Positions 50,195-61,200 of a stretch of 64,000 nt of DNA are shown one piece after another. The stretch covers positions 10,500,002-10,564,001 of the forward strand of contig CM067570.1 in NCBI GenBank assembly GCA_034336665.1, written 5' to 3'. The first letter of the stretch is position 1. The number at the start of each line of letters is the position of its first letter. A program made the position numbers and the translations under genes. This DNA is from Luscinia megarhynchos (taxonomy: Eukaryota > Chordata > Aves > Passeriformes > Turdidae). Below the pieces are notes generated by a model. The model saw nothing but the letters and a program-made list of their open reading frames with translations. It ran no database searches and was not told the origin of the DNA.

Positions 50195-50900
50195 CATTCA
50201 TAGAAAACTTTAGGTTGGAAGGCACATCTGGAGTTCTGTATTCCAAGCTTCTGCTCAAAGCAGGACTATCTTCAAAATCAGATCAAGCTGCTCCAAGCCT
50301 TGAGAAGTTTTGAAAATCTCCAAGGGTGATGACTGAACAGCCCCGTTGGGCCCATTTCAGTGATGCTCTAGTCCCACTGAGATGATTTGTTTCTCTTCCC
50401 AATTAGTATTTCCCTTGTTGCAGCTTGTGACTGTTGCCTTTTGGTCTTCTGCTGTGCACCCCTGAGAAATGTCTATGTCTATCTTCTCCAGCAGATTAAA
50501 TTAGTGGAAGACTGTAGCTACATTCTGTTTTGGGCTTCTTGTCTCCAGCCTAAGCAAGGCAGTGGACTCTGCCTCTCATTTTACCTCATGTGCTGTGGTT
50601 CCCTTATTGCCTCAGCAGCCTTCCCTGGAGTGTCTCCAGGATGTGAGCAGCTGTTGCTATGTGAGCCCCAAACTCCAGCTGTGGGGCTGTTTGCTCAGCT
50701 CTCAGCCTGGCCTGGCACATGGGGCCCCAGTGCACAACTTCATTTAGTTTTGTTGAACCTCAGGATGTTCCTGCTAGCTTGCTCTTCTGGTTTGTTGAGG
50801 TCCTTTTGAATGGCAACCCTGCTCTCTCCCGTGTTCCACTCCTCCAGTTTGGGTGTCACTTGATGAGGTTGTGTTGTGTCTCAGCATCCAGGGCCATATG
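50195..50900 (-). mobile_element. Old CR1 LINE copy, about 700 bp
   Basis: A diverged CR1 in minus orientation. From the left: CATAGAAAACTTTAGGTTGG and AAGGCACATCTGGAGTTC (3' UTR end). Then come CAAGCTGCTCCAAGCC, GACTGAACAGCCC and GAGCCCCAAACTCCAGCTGT. Finally ACTTCATTTAGTTTTGTTGA, TTGAGGTCCTTTTGAATGGC and CTCCAGTTTGGGTGTCACTT come from the ORF2 3' region (antisense of GAGCCCAGAACTGGACACAG, CTAGGTCCCTCTGGATGGC, GCTTGGTGTCATC). All these words occur in the expected order. The frame is broken throughout. It is longer and much older than the copy at 42.0 kb. Confidence 0.82.
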
Positions 50901-53900
50901 GCATAGCAGCAGGGTAACATATTGACTTAGTCAGCGACTGATAATTTTCAGCTTATCTGGCAGGAATAGAATTCTTGATAATTGTTGACCAGAATTCATG
51001 TAATATTCTTGGCCACTAGACTAGACTGAGTATACAATACACTTTGCAGTATATGTTACATTAATTAAAATAGAGAGGGAGAGATTGTATTTCCATTATA
51101 CATATGCAAATGTGTTTTAATCTAGTAAAGGTATTTCTGATTAACAACTTTACATGGAAAATAAATGGAAAATAGATAACCAGTAATATATCATTACGTA
51201 CATATAAAGGAAGTGGCTGGGATTATCAGAGTAGAATAACAGTACACTGTTTAATACCTGGGACTCAATACCTGACTCAGTACCTGACCCTGCCCAATCC
51301 AACCATCCTGCTCTATGTGGCTGCACCACGTACCTTCAGAAGGCACTATGAAGCTCTTGCTTGCTATTGTGTTGTGCCTTATAATTGAGATGCCACCACT
51401 ATATATATATTTGTGATGGCCAAGCTGAAGGAAGGATGCGATGTTTTGGAGAAGAAGTTACAGTGTTTTTAATTATTGAAAATACAAAGTAGCTTCTCTC
51501 CGTGCACTAACCCACAGTGCTGCAATCATTTTCCTTTATTGACATTCCTGGTGAAGGGAAGCAGGCCGTCTCTGTTAGGAAGTGCAGCCTGATGTGACAA
51601 TGTGCTTGGCTTTCTGTTACTGCAAGATTTGCAGTATGCCACAATCTCTTTGCTGAGGTACTGCAAGAAAAAAGTGTCTATCTCTTCCAACTTTTTTCTC
51701 TAACAAAAACAGGCCACACACTGTAGAAACACCCATCTCAGCCTCTTCCTGGTGATTAGGTTTGCCAATTATAAAATAACAAGGAATATTCATGCTTAAC
51801 ATATTACTTCTCAACCTAGGCCCTCATCCCAAGATTCTCCTTCATCACAGAATTCCTTCTACCACCCTTCTCTTTGTGTTGGTGAGAAGCCACCTTGCCT
51901 CACTGAATCAAACTGTGAAAAGGGCAGAGAGGGCTTTCTGTGGGAGACCTTCAACTCTTCCCTAATGCTGGGCCTTCCATTGCAATGCAAAGTCACAAAG
52001 GGGGACACTGCAGTTTAAGAGGGACATGGCTACAATATGCTACATTTCCCTAAAGAAGCAGGAAGAGCTTTTTGTGGCATTTCAGGTTTGTTGTTGGGAA
52101 ATGTCTCAAGCTGTGAAATTATAGCTAACCTGTCTACAGATTTGGAACCACATTTTCCCAAAAGTCTTTGATCTATCTGCATCAGTTCCAATGGGCTTCT
52201 TTCTTAAGAGATGAAAGTCTTGGTGACTTTGTCACAACTACTGTAGGTGAAGCTACAATACAGTTCTCTGCTCTAAGCCCTCACTGTCAATGCTCATCTG
52301 AAAACCTGCAAAATGGAGGGCTGAAATCTAAACTAGTTGGCCTCTGCCTAAGGATAAAGATATGTGTTTGAAAGCATGTTATATTTTGATTGAGAAGACT
52401 AAAAAATTTTATTTTGAAAATATTTTTGCTCCTGATATTTTTATTTGAACAGCCTTGCAGTCGAAGTGGGTGAGATTTGAAAGTCGATTGGTTTTGATTT
52501 GAATTATAAGCATCTGAATATCACAGACTGAGTAGGTACAGTATGTTTTTAGTTAAGTTCATTAAAAACATGCAAGTATGGAAGGCTATTGTATTAGCTG
52601 AGCGCTGTGAACTTAAATCCTCAGAATGGCTTTACAGGTCATGAGTTTCAAATACTACAACAGAACTACAATCTACAGAACAGATACTCAGTTTTATCAG
52701 CATGTTCACATTCCCACTACACTGAGAATTGCATTTTCCAAGCCAGACACTGCAAGTTGCATTATCAAGACATTGGTCATCATGTAAGCAAATGAAGGAA
52801 GGAATACTAATACTTTCAAAACCTACTCACATTTTGACTCAGACTTTGCAGCTTGCTGGACATAACAGTTTGTTGTATAAGTAGGTCCCTGTAAAGCTTT
52901 TCAATTTAGCTTTTTAAAGGAAATTTTAAATAGGACAAGATACTGCAAGGCTGTAATGGGAACTTGCAGTGTTGAGCTCATCTTTCAGCTGAATTGCCTA
53001 AGGTGGGATATGAAGTCAGCAGATAAGCTGTCAACAGTCCTGAATTCACTTTCAATTAAAATGTGGTTTTTCTAGAGAGTGTTTAGTGAGATGTCTGATG
53101 TGCTAAACAACTTGACTTTAAATAAAGGTTAAGGCTAATTGTAAAGGCACCTCTACTTCCCAGGGAAAAAAATAAAAATCCCACTTGTATTTACCAAGGA
53201 AGCTTTCAGTCCCTCAGATAATATCTGTCTAGGAGCACCATAAAGGTTTTCAGTGCTAGATTTTACACTTCTAGTCTCAAGGCAAAAGTAATATACAATA
53301 AACACAGTCACTAGGCTCAGAGCTTGAGTTAGAGGAGGGTGAAAACAAGTTTTGATGTAGTGTTAAACCTCCTAATGGTGTTGTTAAAAAACTAATTTTT
53401 CACTGCTCTTTTTATTTGCCAACAAATAGGTGACTGCTAGGTGCTGTATATCTTACCTCAGTGTGGATGCTTACTGGGCAACAAGAAGTGTCTCAGTTTA
53501 ACATTCCCTTCCTCCTAGTGTATCATTGTGTTAACACAACCTTTATGTTTCACAAGTCTTTGTAAAGAGGGAACTTTCTACTTTTGTGAGACTCAGTGGG
53601 AATACTCAGGCCTGCCTTTATGAAGTGTGATGACATTTGCTGACTTTGTCGTGTCGACTGACATATGAAGATTGGCCCCTGGCTTCAAGGGGGGAAATAA
53701 CTGTATAACACTTGTCTGTAGGCTTCAGATGCAATTCTCTGAAAATAAAGCAGTTATCCCAATTTAAGCTCACTTCATTTCTTTCCAAAGAAGTTAAATA
53801 CTGTCACTTTGGTGACAGTGTCAAGTCATCCCTATATATTATTCTATTTGTTTCATCACAGTGTCTTTTCTCCAGGGAGCTCATTTGTATTCTCTTGCAT

Positions 53901-54276
53901 TAAGGTCATCTGACTTTTCGTTAGCGTCATGGATTTAAATTCTCTTTAGTAAAAATTAAAATGTTACTGTCACCACCAGACTGAGCCCGGAAACCACAAC
54001 TGTGGCTATTTAGCAATCTATTTTAAGTTCAGGAAAAAAGCCTTATACCTAAATATTTTATGGCTAATTGCCATTGGCTTCAGACCTAGATCTCAGTATT
54101 CAGGATAATGCTTACTATTGCTATTGCTGCATGGCATTGCTTCTGAATATTTGCTGATAATGTGTTTAGAAATGTGTTTTTTCTCTTGAGGAAACTGCAC
54201 TTGTAGGGTATTTGGGCTCCACTTGGGGTCAGGCATTTGAATCAGCATAGAGATAGTCTGCTATGTATATTTTGAC

Positions 54277-54293
54277 TTTTTTTTTTTTTTTTT
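54277..54293. repeat. Poly(T) tract
   Basis: About 17 consecutive T on the plus strand. Simple repeat; no retroposon body is seen on the side where one would be expected. Confidence 0.9.
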
Positions 54294-54929
54294 ATGGCAG
54301 CTATTTCTTCCTTTGCATTGTTATGGGGAAATAAAAACTTACACTAGGCCAGTGTAGTGATTGTTTGAACGTATGTGTCCAGCTCTAAATTCCAGCATAG
54401 TTTACAATTTTTGCCACTGATGTATGCACTGTCAGTCTGTGTGAAGTGGTCTGGGTATCTACAGCAGAAATAATTTTCTAATGCGACTGCTGCTAGTGAG
54501 GAGTCATTATCCAGACATCAAGTGTGGGTCAATGTTGTTGACTAGCTTCCAGACAACGAGGCCAGGGTTGATATTCCTCTAGATCACCCTCTAAAACATC
54601 TCCCAGGAAAGCTTATATGATTGCCCCAAACAGCTTAAGCTCAAGCAGCTCTGTACAGTCAGTTCAGTCATAAACAGACTGACCTGTGTGCAAATGCAGG
54701 CTAACAGACTGTTCTGGTTAGGCTGCAAAAATACCATTCCATCTGCAATTGAGGGGACTGTCTTAATGTGACCCGACTCACAAAAAGGCTGAGTTTGGTC
54801 TCTTCTTTCCCCAGAGAGCTCTGTTCTACACTTGCAGGTCCTCGTCCCCACCAGAGCCCAGCTGTACCGGTTATCCTGCCTCCTTCTGCCCTGTAGCCCA
54901 AAGCGCTCCCATCCCTGCCCTGTTCCTCT

Positions 54930-55350
54930 TCCCTGCGCCGTGTTTCCGCTCTCCTGAACCCCCTCCTCGTCCCTCTCCGCGCTCTGCACCGCTGAGTTTG
55001 AGGGCAGCAAAGACTGCAAGCAGTGGGAGCCCGTTCTCCCTACAGCGTTCCCTGAACGCCCTTGCCGGACGCGCCGCCGCCCTGGCTGCCCGGGCCGGCT
55101 GCTCGCACGGAGGCTGCAGGACGCGCCCGGGCGCGGGCCCCGGCTGACGAGCGCCCCGGGAGCGAGCGGGGCCGGCGCTCCGGGAGGCAGCAGCAGCCCC
55201 TAGCGGCGACAGCTCCGAGCTCCGAGCGCCCGCTCCGCCGCAGCGCAGCCGCCGCGGCTCTTCCCCCTGCGGAAAGGGCGTCTCTCCAGCGGCGGCGGCT
55301 CTGCACAGGGTTACAGTTCAGCACCTCTGCGAGCGGCTGTGATGAGTCTT
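54930..55350. promoter_or_regulatory. Orphan CpG island at 55 kb
   Basis: A sharply bounded GC-rich, CpG-rich block with its densest part at about 55060-55280. It lies 1.6 kb upstream of the large island attributed to SEMA5B. I find no convincing GTRAGT donor on the plus strand inside it and no recognisable coding sequence, although both strands have open frames because of composition. The most likely roles are an alternative upstream promoter of the rightward gene, a bidirectional or lncRNA promoter, or a methylation-free regulatory island. Confidence 0.6.
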
Positions 55351-56930
55351 GCCATGACCTCGGCCTCCGCCAAGCCCAGAATAGGAACCCGGTACATCCT
55401 CTCCTTTGGAGACTGGAAACAAATTGTTTGATACAGATCACTTCACATGCAATACCCTGACTTTTCCCATGACATTTCTCTCTTTTTCATAGAATTGTAA
55501 TTGTACCGCTTTGCGTCACAAGCCCTTTACTAAAAGGATTTGAGTAGTTTCTCTGTCTGGACAGTGATTTCTCAGATACATACTGTGTAAAGGCATTGAA
55601 GTGTCAGGACCTGACTGTCCATGGAAACATTACAAAACTTTTATTTATGTGCATGTTTTATTAGTAAGTCTTTGAGCAATGCATAAACACACACCCACAC
55701 TACCAACAGAACTACTCCCAACCTTGTGGGGGAAACGGCAAAATAGTAGCAGGAAAATGCTATAAGATTTTAGGACAAACAATATTTTCTTTAATAGAAA
55801 AGTAGTATCCATTATATCTTTAAGTGTTGACAGACATTTATGTGGTCTTAAGTCATGTATTGTTCAATGCTCAGTGTCGCATCTGGAAGTCTTAGGAGGA
55901 GGAAAAGTTGAGTTGTCTTCTGGAAATTACATGTGTAGTTGTGGCATTTGGTGAGGTGATCTATCCCTGAGGCTTAGATAACCAAGTGACTTGCTCTACA
56001 ATAAAACTTAAAAGGAAGACAAAGAGTCTCCCAGCATAGAGCACAACCTTCACTGTGTTCTGCTCCATCCAATCAGGCTGTTGTACATCATCATTTAAAA
56101 TTCAATTCACTAAATCGAAAGATATTGTCCTGTATATTAAAGAAATAGAGGGACAGATGCTCACTATTCACATGTAAATTAAGACAATATTCTAAGAAGA
56201 TACTATTACCAAAAGAGAGAAAAAAAAAATCAGCTAGAGGGGTAGGTTTTTTTTCAGTTTTAGGAAAGGTGGGGAGGAAAGAAAGAGAGGCACAAATGTG
56301 ATGCCACTGCGAATGGGGCAGTTTGCTCAGTACTTTCCAGACTGTGCCTCACCCAAGTCTTCTTCCAGAGTTTAAGTATTGAGCAGAATACATAGCTAAA
56401 TTGCAACTGTTTTGTAACCTTTACCTGTCCTGTGCTTTTCAGAGTGAGTTTTAAAATGGAAAGCAGATAAAAAATGTTATGCATATAAATAATTTACTGC
56501 TTCACTCAAGGTATCAAAAATTGCATAACTGCATGAGCAGATGTAGTGATATAGTTCCTTAATTAAGGAAGAGCTGAGAAATTAAGAACAGGCAAACAAT
56601 TGCATGTTGTATAATGATCATCTCAGCGGATCTATGCAGTTACTTCTCTGAGATGTGAATTGGGAGCACACCCACTGCCACCACAATTGGCTGTCATAGC
56701 ACTGATGAGCCATCATACAATTACACTGTTTTTATATAGCTATAACATACTGTCAACATGAATGACAGGATCAGTTTACGGAAGGAAAAAAACCCAGCCT
56801 CATTATGTATGCACCCATACATATGCAACGGCATCAGTGCAGGCCATTCTATCTGGGGATTCAGCTGATAAATAACTGAGGCTCTTATCCGGCGATTTTT
56901 AAATGTCACTAGACCAGCCCAGATGTGTTT
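55350..56930. other. AT-rich spacer between the two right-hand CpG islands
   Basis: About 1.6 kb of ordinary AT-rich sequence. I see no exon, recognisable repeat family or RNA gene in it. Confidence 0.6.
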
Positions 56931-57894
56931 TTATCCTTTGACTGCCGGGCTGCTTGTCCATCAGCAGGGTCCATCCTATGGCTTTATGCGATTGCCGCTA
57001 ACGTCGTTCAGGCGCTGCGCATCACCGTGGGGACAGCGCGGCATATCAGCCTTTCCAAAACCACGTTTGATGCAGCAGCCCCGGCCTCGCAGCGATTCCC
57101 CGCGGGCGGCCCCCGGGCAGCGGTGGGGCCACGGAGGGACAGCTCTGCTTCTCCCGTGCGCTCCGCGCACCGTACGCTCCTCGTCGCGGATTTTCCGCCG
57201 CTGTCTGCGCTTCGGCGTGAGAGAACTGCCGCTTCCCTCCCTGGGTTCGTCTCGACCCCATTAGCCTCCGGCAAACAAGGGGACATTGCGACGGAGAGAC
57301 GCGGCCAGAGCCCCGGGCTCGAGTGAGGGGCTCAGTCACGGGCAGGGGACCGCGCTCGGCTCCGGGCTCGGTGCAGGGCTCGGTGCGAGCCCCGGCCGGG
57401 CGGCGTGTCGGGGCCGCAAGGGATCCCGGAGCCCCGTGGCGCCGCTCCCAGCCCCAGCGCAGCCGCTTCCCTGCGCCCTTCTCCCATCACAACCACAGCA
57501 GCGCAGCCGGCCCTGCCCCTTCCAGCAGGGAGGGAAGAGGCTGGATTTAAACACAAACATCACTCCGCCGCTCGGTGGATTATTTTCGCTGTTTTCTGGT
57601 GCCTCACCTCCACCCCCAGCGCTCCCCACAACGGCGGCACTTGAACCTGCCCGCCTGAAAAGTGTGCCATCCCCCATCCCCGACCACCTCCTCTCTGGGC
57701 CGGCCCCGCCGCCCCCCTCCGCAGGGTCTGGCCGGGGAGCGCCGCTGTGCTCCACGGGACCCCCCACCGGCCCGGGGAGGCCGGCTGCGACCAGCGACGA
57801 GGGCGGCGAGGGCGATTCGCTTGCTAAAGAAATGCCCTGTTGAACTTTGAATATATTAGTTGACATCAGTGCGAGTTGGGGCTGCCAGCCCCTA

Positions 57895-57955
57895 GCTCCC
57901 TCCTCCTTCCCTACCTCCTCCTCCTCCGCCTCCTTCTCCTCCTCCCCTCGGTCTC
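57895..57955. repeat. Homopyrimidine/homopurine tract in the CpG island
   Basis: About 60 bp that is almost all C and T on the plus strand (CTCCCTCCTCCTTCCC, CCTCCTCCTCCTCC and similar), giving GGA-repeats on the other strand. It lies about 300 bp upstream of the candidate first-exon donor. Such tracts can adopt triplex or G-quadruplex structures and often sit near transcription starts. Confidence 0.85.
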
Positions 57956-58228
57956 CGATGGAAAGAGTTGAAGCCGTGCTGATAGGAGCCGCCTGGAAGA
58001 GACAGCGGAGCGCCCGGGAGGACTTCGGTCCCAACTCCGGCCGCACCGCGGGGACGCTGCCCGCCGGCGCTCGCATGGCCCGAGGCGGCACTCCCTGAGC
58101 GCCGGGCTGGGCAGAACCGCCGCTCCGCTCCCTGCTCGCCCCGAGCCAAGCCCAGTCGCGTCGAGCCGAGCCCAGCCCCGCCGAGCCGAGCCCAGCCGCT
58201 CCTGCGGGAGCCGGAGCGCGATGTGCCG
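57956..58228 (+). other. SEMA5B: Candidate non-coding first exon of SEMA5B (5' end uncertain)
   Basis: The right boundary is a good donor, GTGCCG|GTGAGC, with the GT at 58229-58230 inside the CpG island. The sequence upstream (GC-rich, with the CT tract and 20-bp repeats) looks like a 5' UTR. The left end is a guess, placed after the CT tract, as no initiator or TATA box decides it. Frames across the exon have no recognised product, so the coding start would be in a later exon outside the window. The gene name depends on conserved synteny with PDIA5. Confidence 0.35.
58142..58201. repeat. Tandem repeat, 3 x 20 bp
   Basis: Three adjacent 20-bp units, CGAGCCAAGCCCAGTCGCGT, CGAGCCGAGCCCAGCCCCGC and CGAGCCGAGCCCAGCCGCTC, differ by a few substitutions. 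They lie directly upstream of the candidate splice donor, so they would be part of the 5' UTR if the first exon is real. Confidence 0.95.
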
Positions 58229-61200
58229 GTGAGCCCCGCACCGAGAGCCCGGCGGCCGCCCCGTAAGCGCAGCGCGGCGGCGGCCCGGGGGGCGGGCGGC
58301 GGGACGAGCCGGGGGGCGCGCAAACTTCCCAACTTGGCGGGGTCGGGGCGAGCGGGCGGCGCTGGGAAGGGGCTCCGGGGAGGTGGCAGCCCTCGGGCTG
58401 CTGCGCGTCTCTGCCGCCCCCGGCGCAGCGCCTGGTGATGGGGGACCGGGGGCGACCTGCGGGGCGTGGGGCTGTGTTTGTGCCAGGCGCTCGGCGCGCC
58501 GTCCCCCTGCCCGCCGGGGAGCCGAAGGGGCTTTCTTTTTGTCGCTGTGTTCGCAGTCCGGCAGCGCTGGAGAGCACGCTAGCTCGGAGGTGGCAGTGGA
58601 GGTGTTTTTTTTCCCTCCTCTCCCCGCCACCTTCCCAGCTCTTCCTAAACCCGCTGAGGGGGGCTGTGGCGGGAGCAAAGGGGTGCAGTGGTGGGAAGCC
58701 GGATAGCCTAGACCAAGGGATATTAATGATTTTTGTTTTTCAGATGGTAATTTGTCTTTGTAGTTGGGGTGGCCCATTAAATTTCAGCTCACGTCCTGAT
58801 GGAGATCAAAAGCGAAGGGGAGAGGGAGAGGGAAGCAGAGAGCCTTGTGCTGCTCCTTAGCTCCGCGCATTGTTAGAAACTTATGGGGAGTGTATGGGGG
58901 GGATAGGATTTCCAGAAACAACCTTTGTCGATCTAGCTCCAATATCCACACCAAAGTTGGAGAGCTGTGTTTTCCAGCACTACCATCTGCTCCTGGTGCT
59001 GACCACGAGCACGCTTACTGTTATGCCTCAGAGGAAACAAACAAAAGGTGTGCTTGCCAAGTCGGTCCTGAACCTGTTCTCTTCACGGGCTTTTAGGTGG
59101 AGCATTAAGTATCGAGGAGTATCTATGTCCTAAAGGTTCACTGTCCTCTCTTGGCTCAGTTTAGACTCTTAGATAATTTCCTATCCTTAAAAAAGGTCTC
59201 CAAACATGGTAGATGCCAGGTTCTGTTTTGCTGGGTTTTTATTTTCCCCTAATTTATTTATCTGTTTTTGGTTGGGGTTTACATTTATTTTGTTTCCCCA
59301 TTTCTTTTTTATTCAAACTATTTATGTATAGATATATCGGTTAGGAACTATAGTAAAGTTCCTTTTTTTGTTGCTGTGCAAGTGCTCCCTCTCTTTACAG
59401 AAAATACTTCTTTTCCTAAATTATAGTCTGAGCTGCAAGAGGTTTGATGTCTTTGCCTCTAGATGGGTTCAGTGGTAGGCTAAGACCCCAGGCTGATTGC
59501 ACTTTGAACAAAATAGAAACCAACTAAACTAGAAGTTGTAATGGGCTTTGATTCTTACTGCTGCTTGAGATCAGTAGAGATCCCAGGTGAGTGAAGGCAA
59601 GGAGGAGGAGTGAGGGTAGCTGGAACAAACTACTCATACAGAAAAGTACTTACACATCTGTGATTTTACATCTGATTTGTAAGCACCCAAGGTAGAAAAC
59701 TGGTGATAACTGCAGACAAAGTGGCAGCGGATAAGAAAAATCCTGCTGATATTTATCCAGATTCTTAACAGAGATTTAATTTTTAAACAGACACTTGAAT
59801 CATCTATATCTTTCATTTTTTTCTCCTTTTGCACTAAAATTTTTCTGATTGGATTGGATGATAAGTAGACTCGGCAGTAGGCAATAGTAGGGAATCTGTA
59901 TTTTATGTTATGCTTCTTGCATTTTCAGTGAAGTCTAGGCATGTTGTTCTGTTTTTCTATCTTGTTTTCTTTCATCAAAGAGGCCAAGTTTTTGTCCTCC
60001 CCTACCAGGGACATGCTAATCCTGAAGTCATGGGGGAGAGAGAGATCCCACCCTTCAGAATAAAGATATTTGCTTTGTTCATCCTCCCAGCCTGTTAGGC
60101 TGATGGAATTGGCAGTGGCTGCCCTCTGTGACCTCCCTCCCTTCCTGCAAAAAGCTTGGGCAACCAGGGAGGAGAAAATGTGCAAACTCCAGCAAGTGGA
60201 AAAAGCACAACCCCAGAGGACAAAAGGCTTGAACAGAGAGATGCGGGGGATGAGGTTCTGCATAGAAAATGACTTTTAACAAGCTGGCCTTGATCAGTTC
60301 ACATTGACTGGAAATGATGGCATGGGGATGGGTTCAGTAGAATGTGGTAGCCCAAGAGAAGCTCGATACAAGTGATGCCATGGAATTTTAGTTGCTTTGC
60401 AGTAAGATGAAAAAAGTTCCCAAACAAAATGGTTTTGGTCATCCACTATGATTGCCCTTTATTCTCCAGGCCGACAGCTTGACCTGGGGGGAACATACCC
60501 CCAAACTATAAACACTTTTCGTCTTACTTTGTAGTCAGTTGTAAAAGTGCTGCTTGACTTGGGCTGAGACACGATAGGGCCCTGTTAGAGGGAAAGTTCC
60601 TGGGGAGCAGGCTCACTCTGATATTAAACATGGCTCGAACAATAGATTTCTATTTTAGTCAGGGCGAGTAATCATGCGAACAGACATACTAGGGTTAAAT
60701 AAGACCATCTGCATGAATATATCTTCCCGAAAACAAATAGATGCCGGGCAAAGTTTCAGTGTGCAGCTCAGGCTGTTGCTTTGCTGCTCGGCAAAAGGGG
60801 GCAGTATCCAACAGTGCCAGGGAGCAATCTGCCGCTGCCGCCTCCCTGCCTGAGCGCTGGCCGGTGTATGCTCTGTCAGCCGGGATCTGGGAATTCAGGG
60901 TATTATCCGGTAGCCCATATTCAGGTGATTCCTTGCAAAGACATCAGAGAGGTTAATTGACTGTCTAAAAGATGAAAGATCTAAGCTGTAATTGTATTAC
61001 TTTGTGGTTGCATCACTTCCATGTGCATGGTGAACAATTGGAAATTAAGGACAATGCTGTATGATTGTAAAGCTAGTTTTGTTCACATTTAGTAGGCTGA
61101 CAACAGTAACCTTACCCTGTTTTTACTGTACTGGTTTTAAGGAAAGCACGGTGAAGCCCTAGCTTTGGAGTGCTGTTGGTATAAATGCCCTCCAAGGAAT

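Larger units (their letters stand above)
45600..54930. other. Intergenic interval between the 45 kb and 55 kb CpG spots
   Basis: About 9.3 kb of mainly AT-rich sequence with no exon I can support. It contains a long A/C-rich simple repeat (47959-48092), an old CR1 copy (50195-50900) and a poly(T) tract (54277-54293). The open frames are short. The 46.0-46.25 kb stretch is moderately GC-rich but shows neither a splice donor nor a repeat family that I recognise. Confidence 0.7.
56940..58690 (+). promoter_or_regulatory. SEMA5B: Large CpG island, putative SEMA5B promoter
   Basis: About 1.7 kb of GC-rich, CpG-rich sequence, the largest island in the window. In human, SEMA5B (a transmembrane semaphorin with thrombospondin repeats) lies head-to-head next to PDIA5, so the next promoter to the right of a leftward PDIA5 should be that of SEMA5B, reading right. 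The island contains a CT-rich tract (57895-57955), a 3 x 20-bp tandem repeat (58142-58201) and a donor at 58229. Open frames of up to 413 codons on the minus strand are composition artefacts. No semaphorin sequence is visible, so the gene name rests on synteny alone. Confidence 0.5.

Noticed and set aside
57336..58577. A 413-codon open frame on the minus strand in the right-hand CpG island
   Set aside because: GC-rich sequence lacks stop codons. The product is low-complexity Pro/Ala/Gly/Arg, similar open frames exist on both strands, and no domain is visible.
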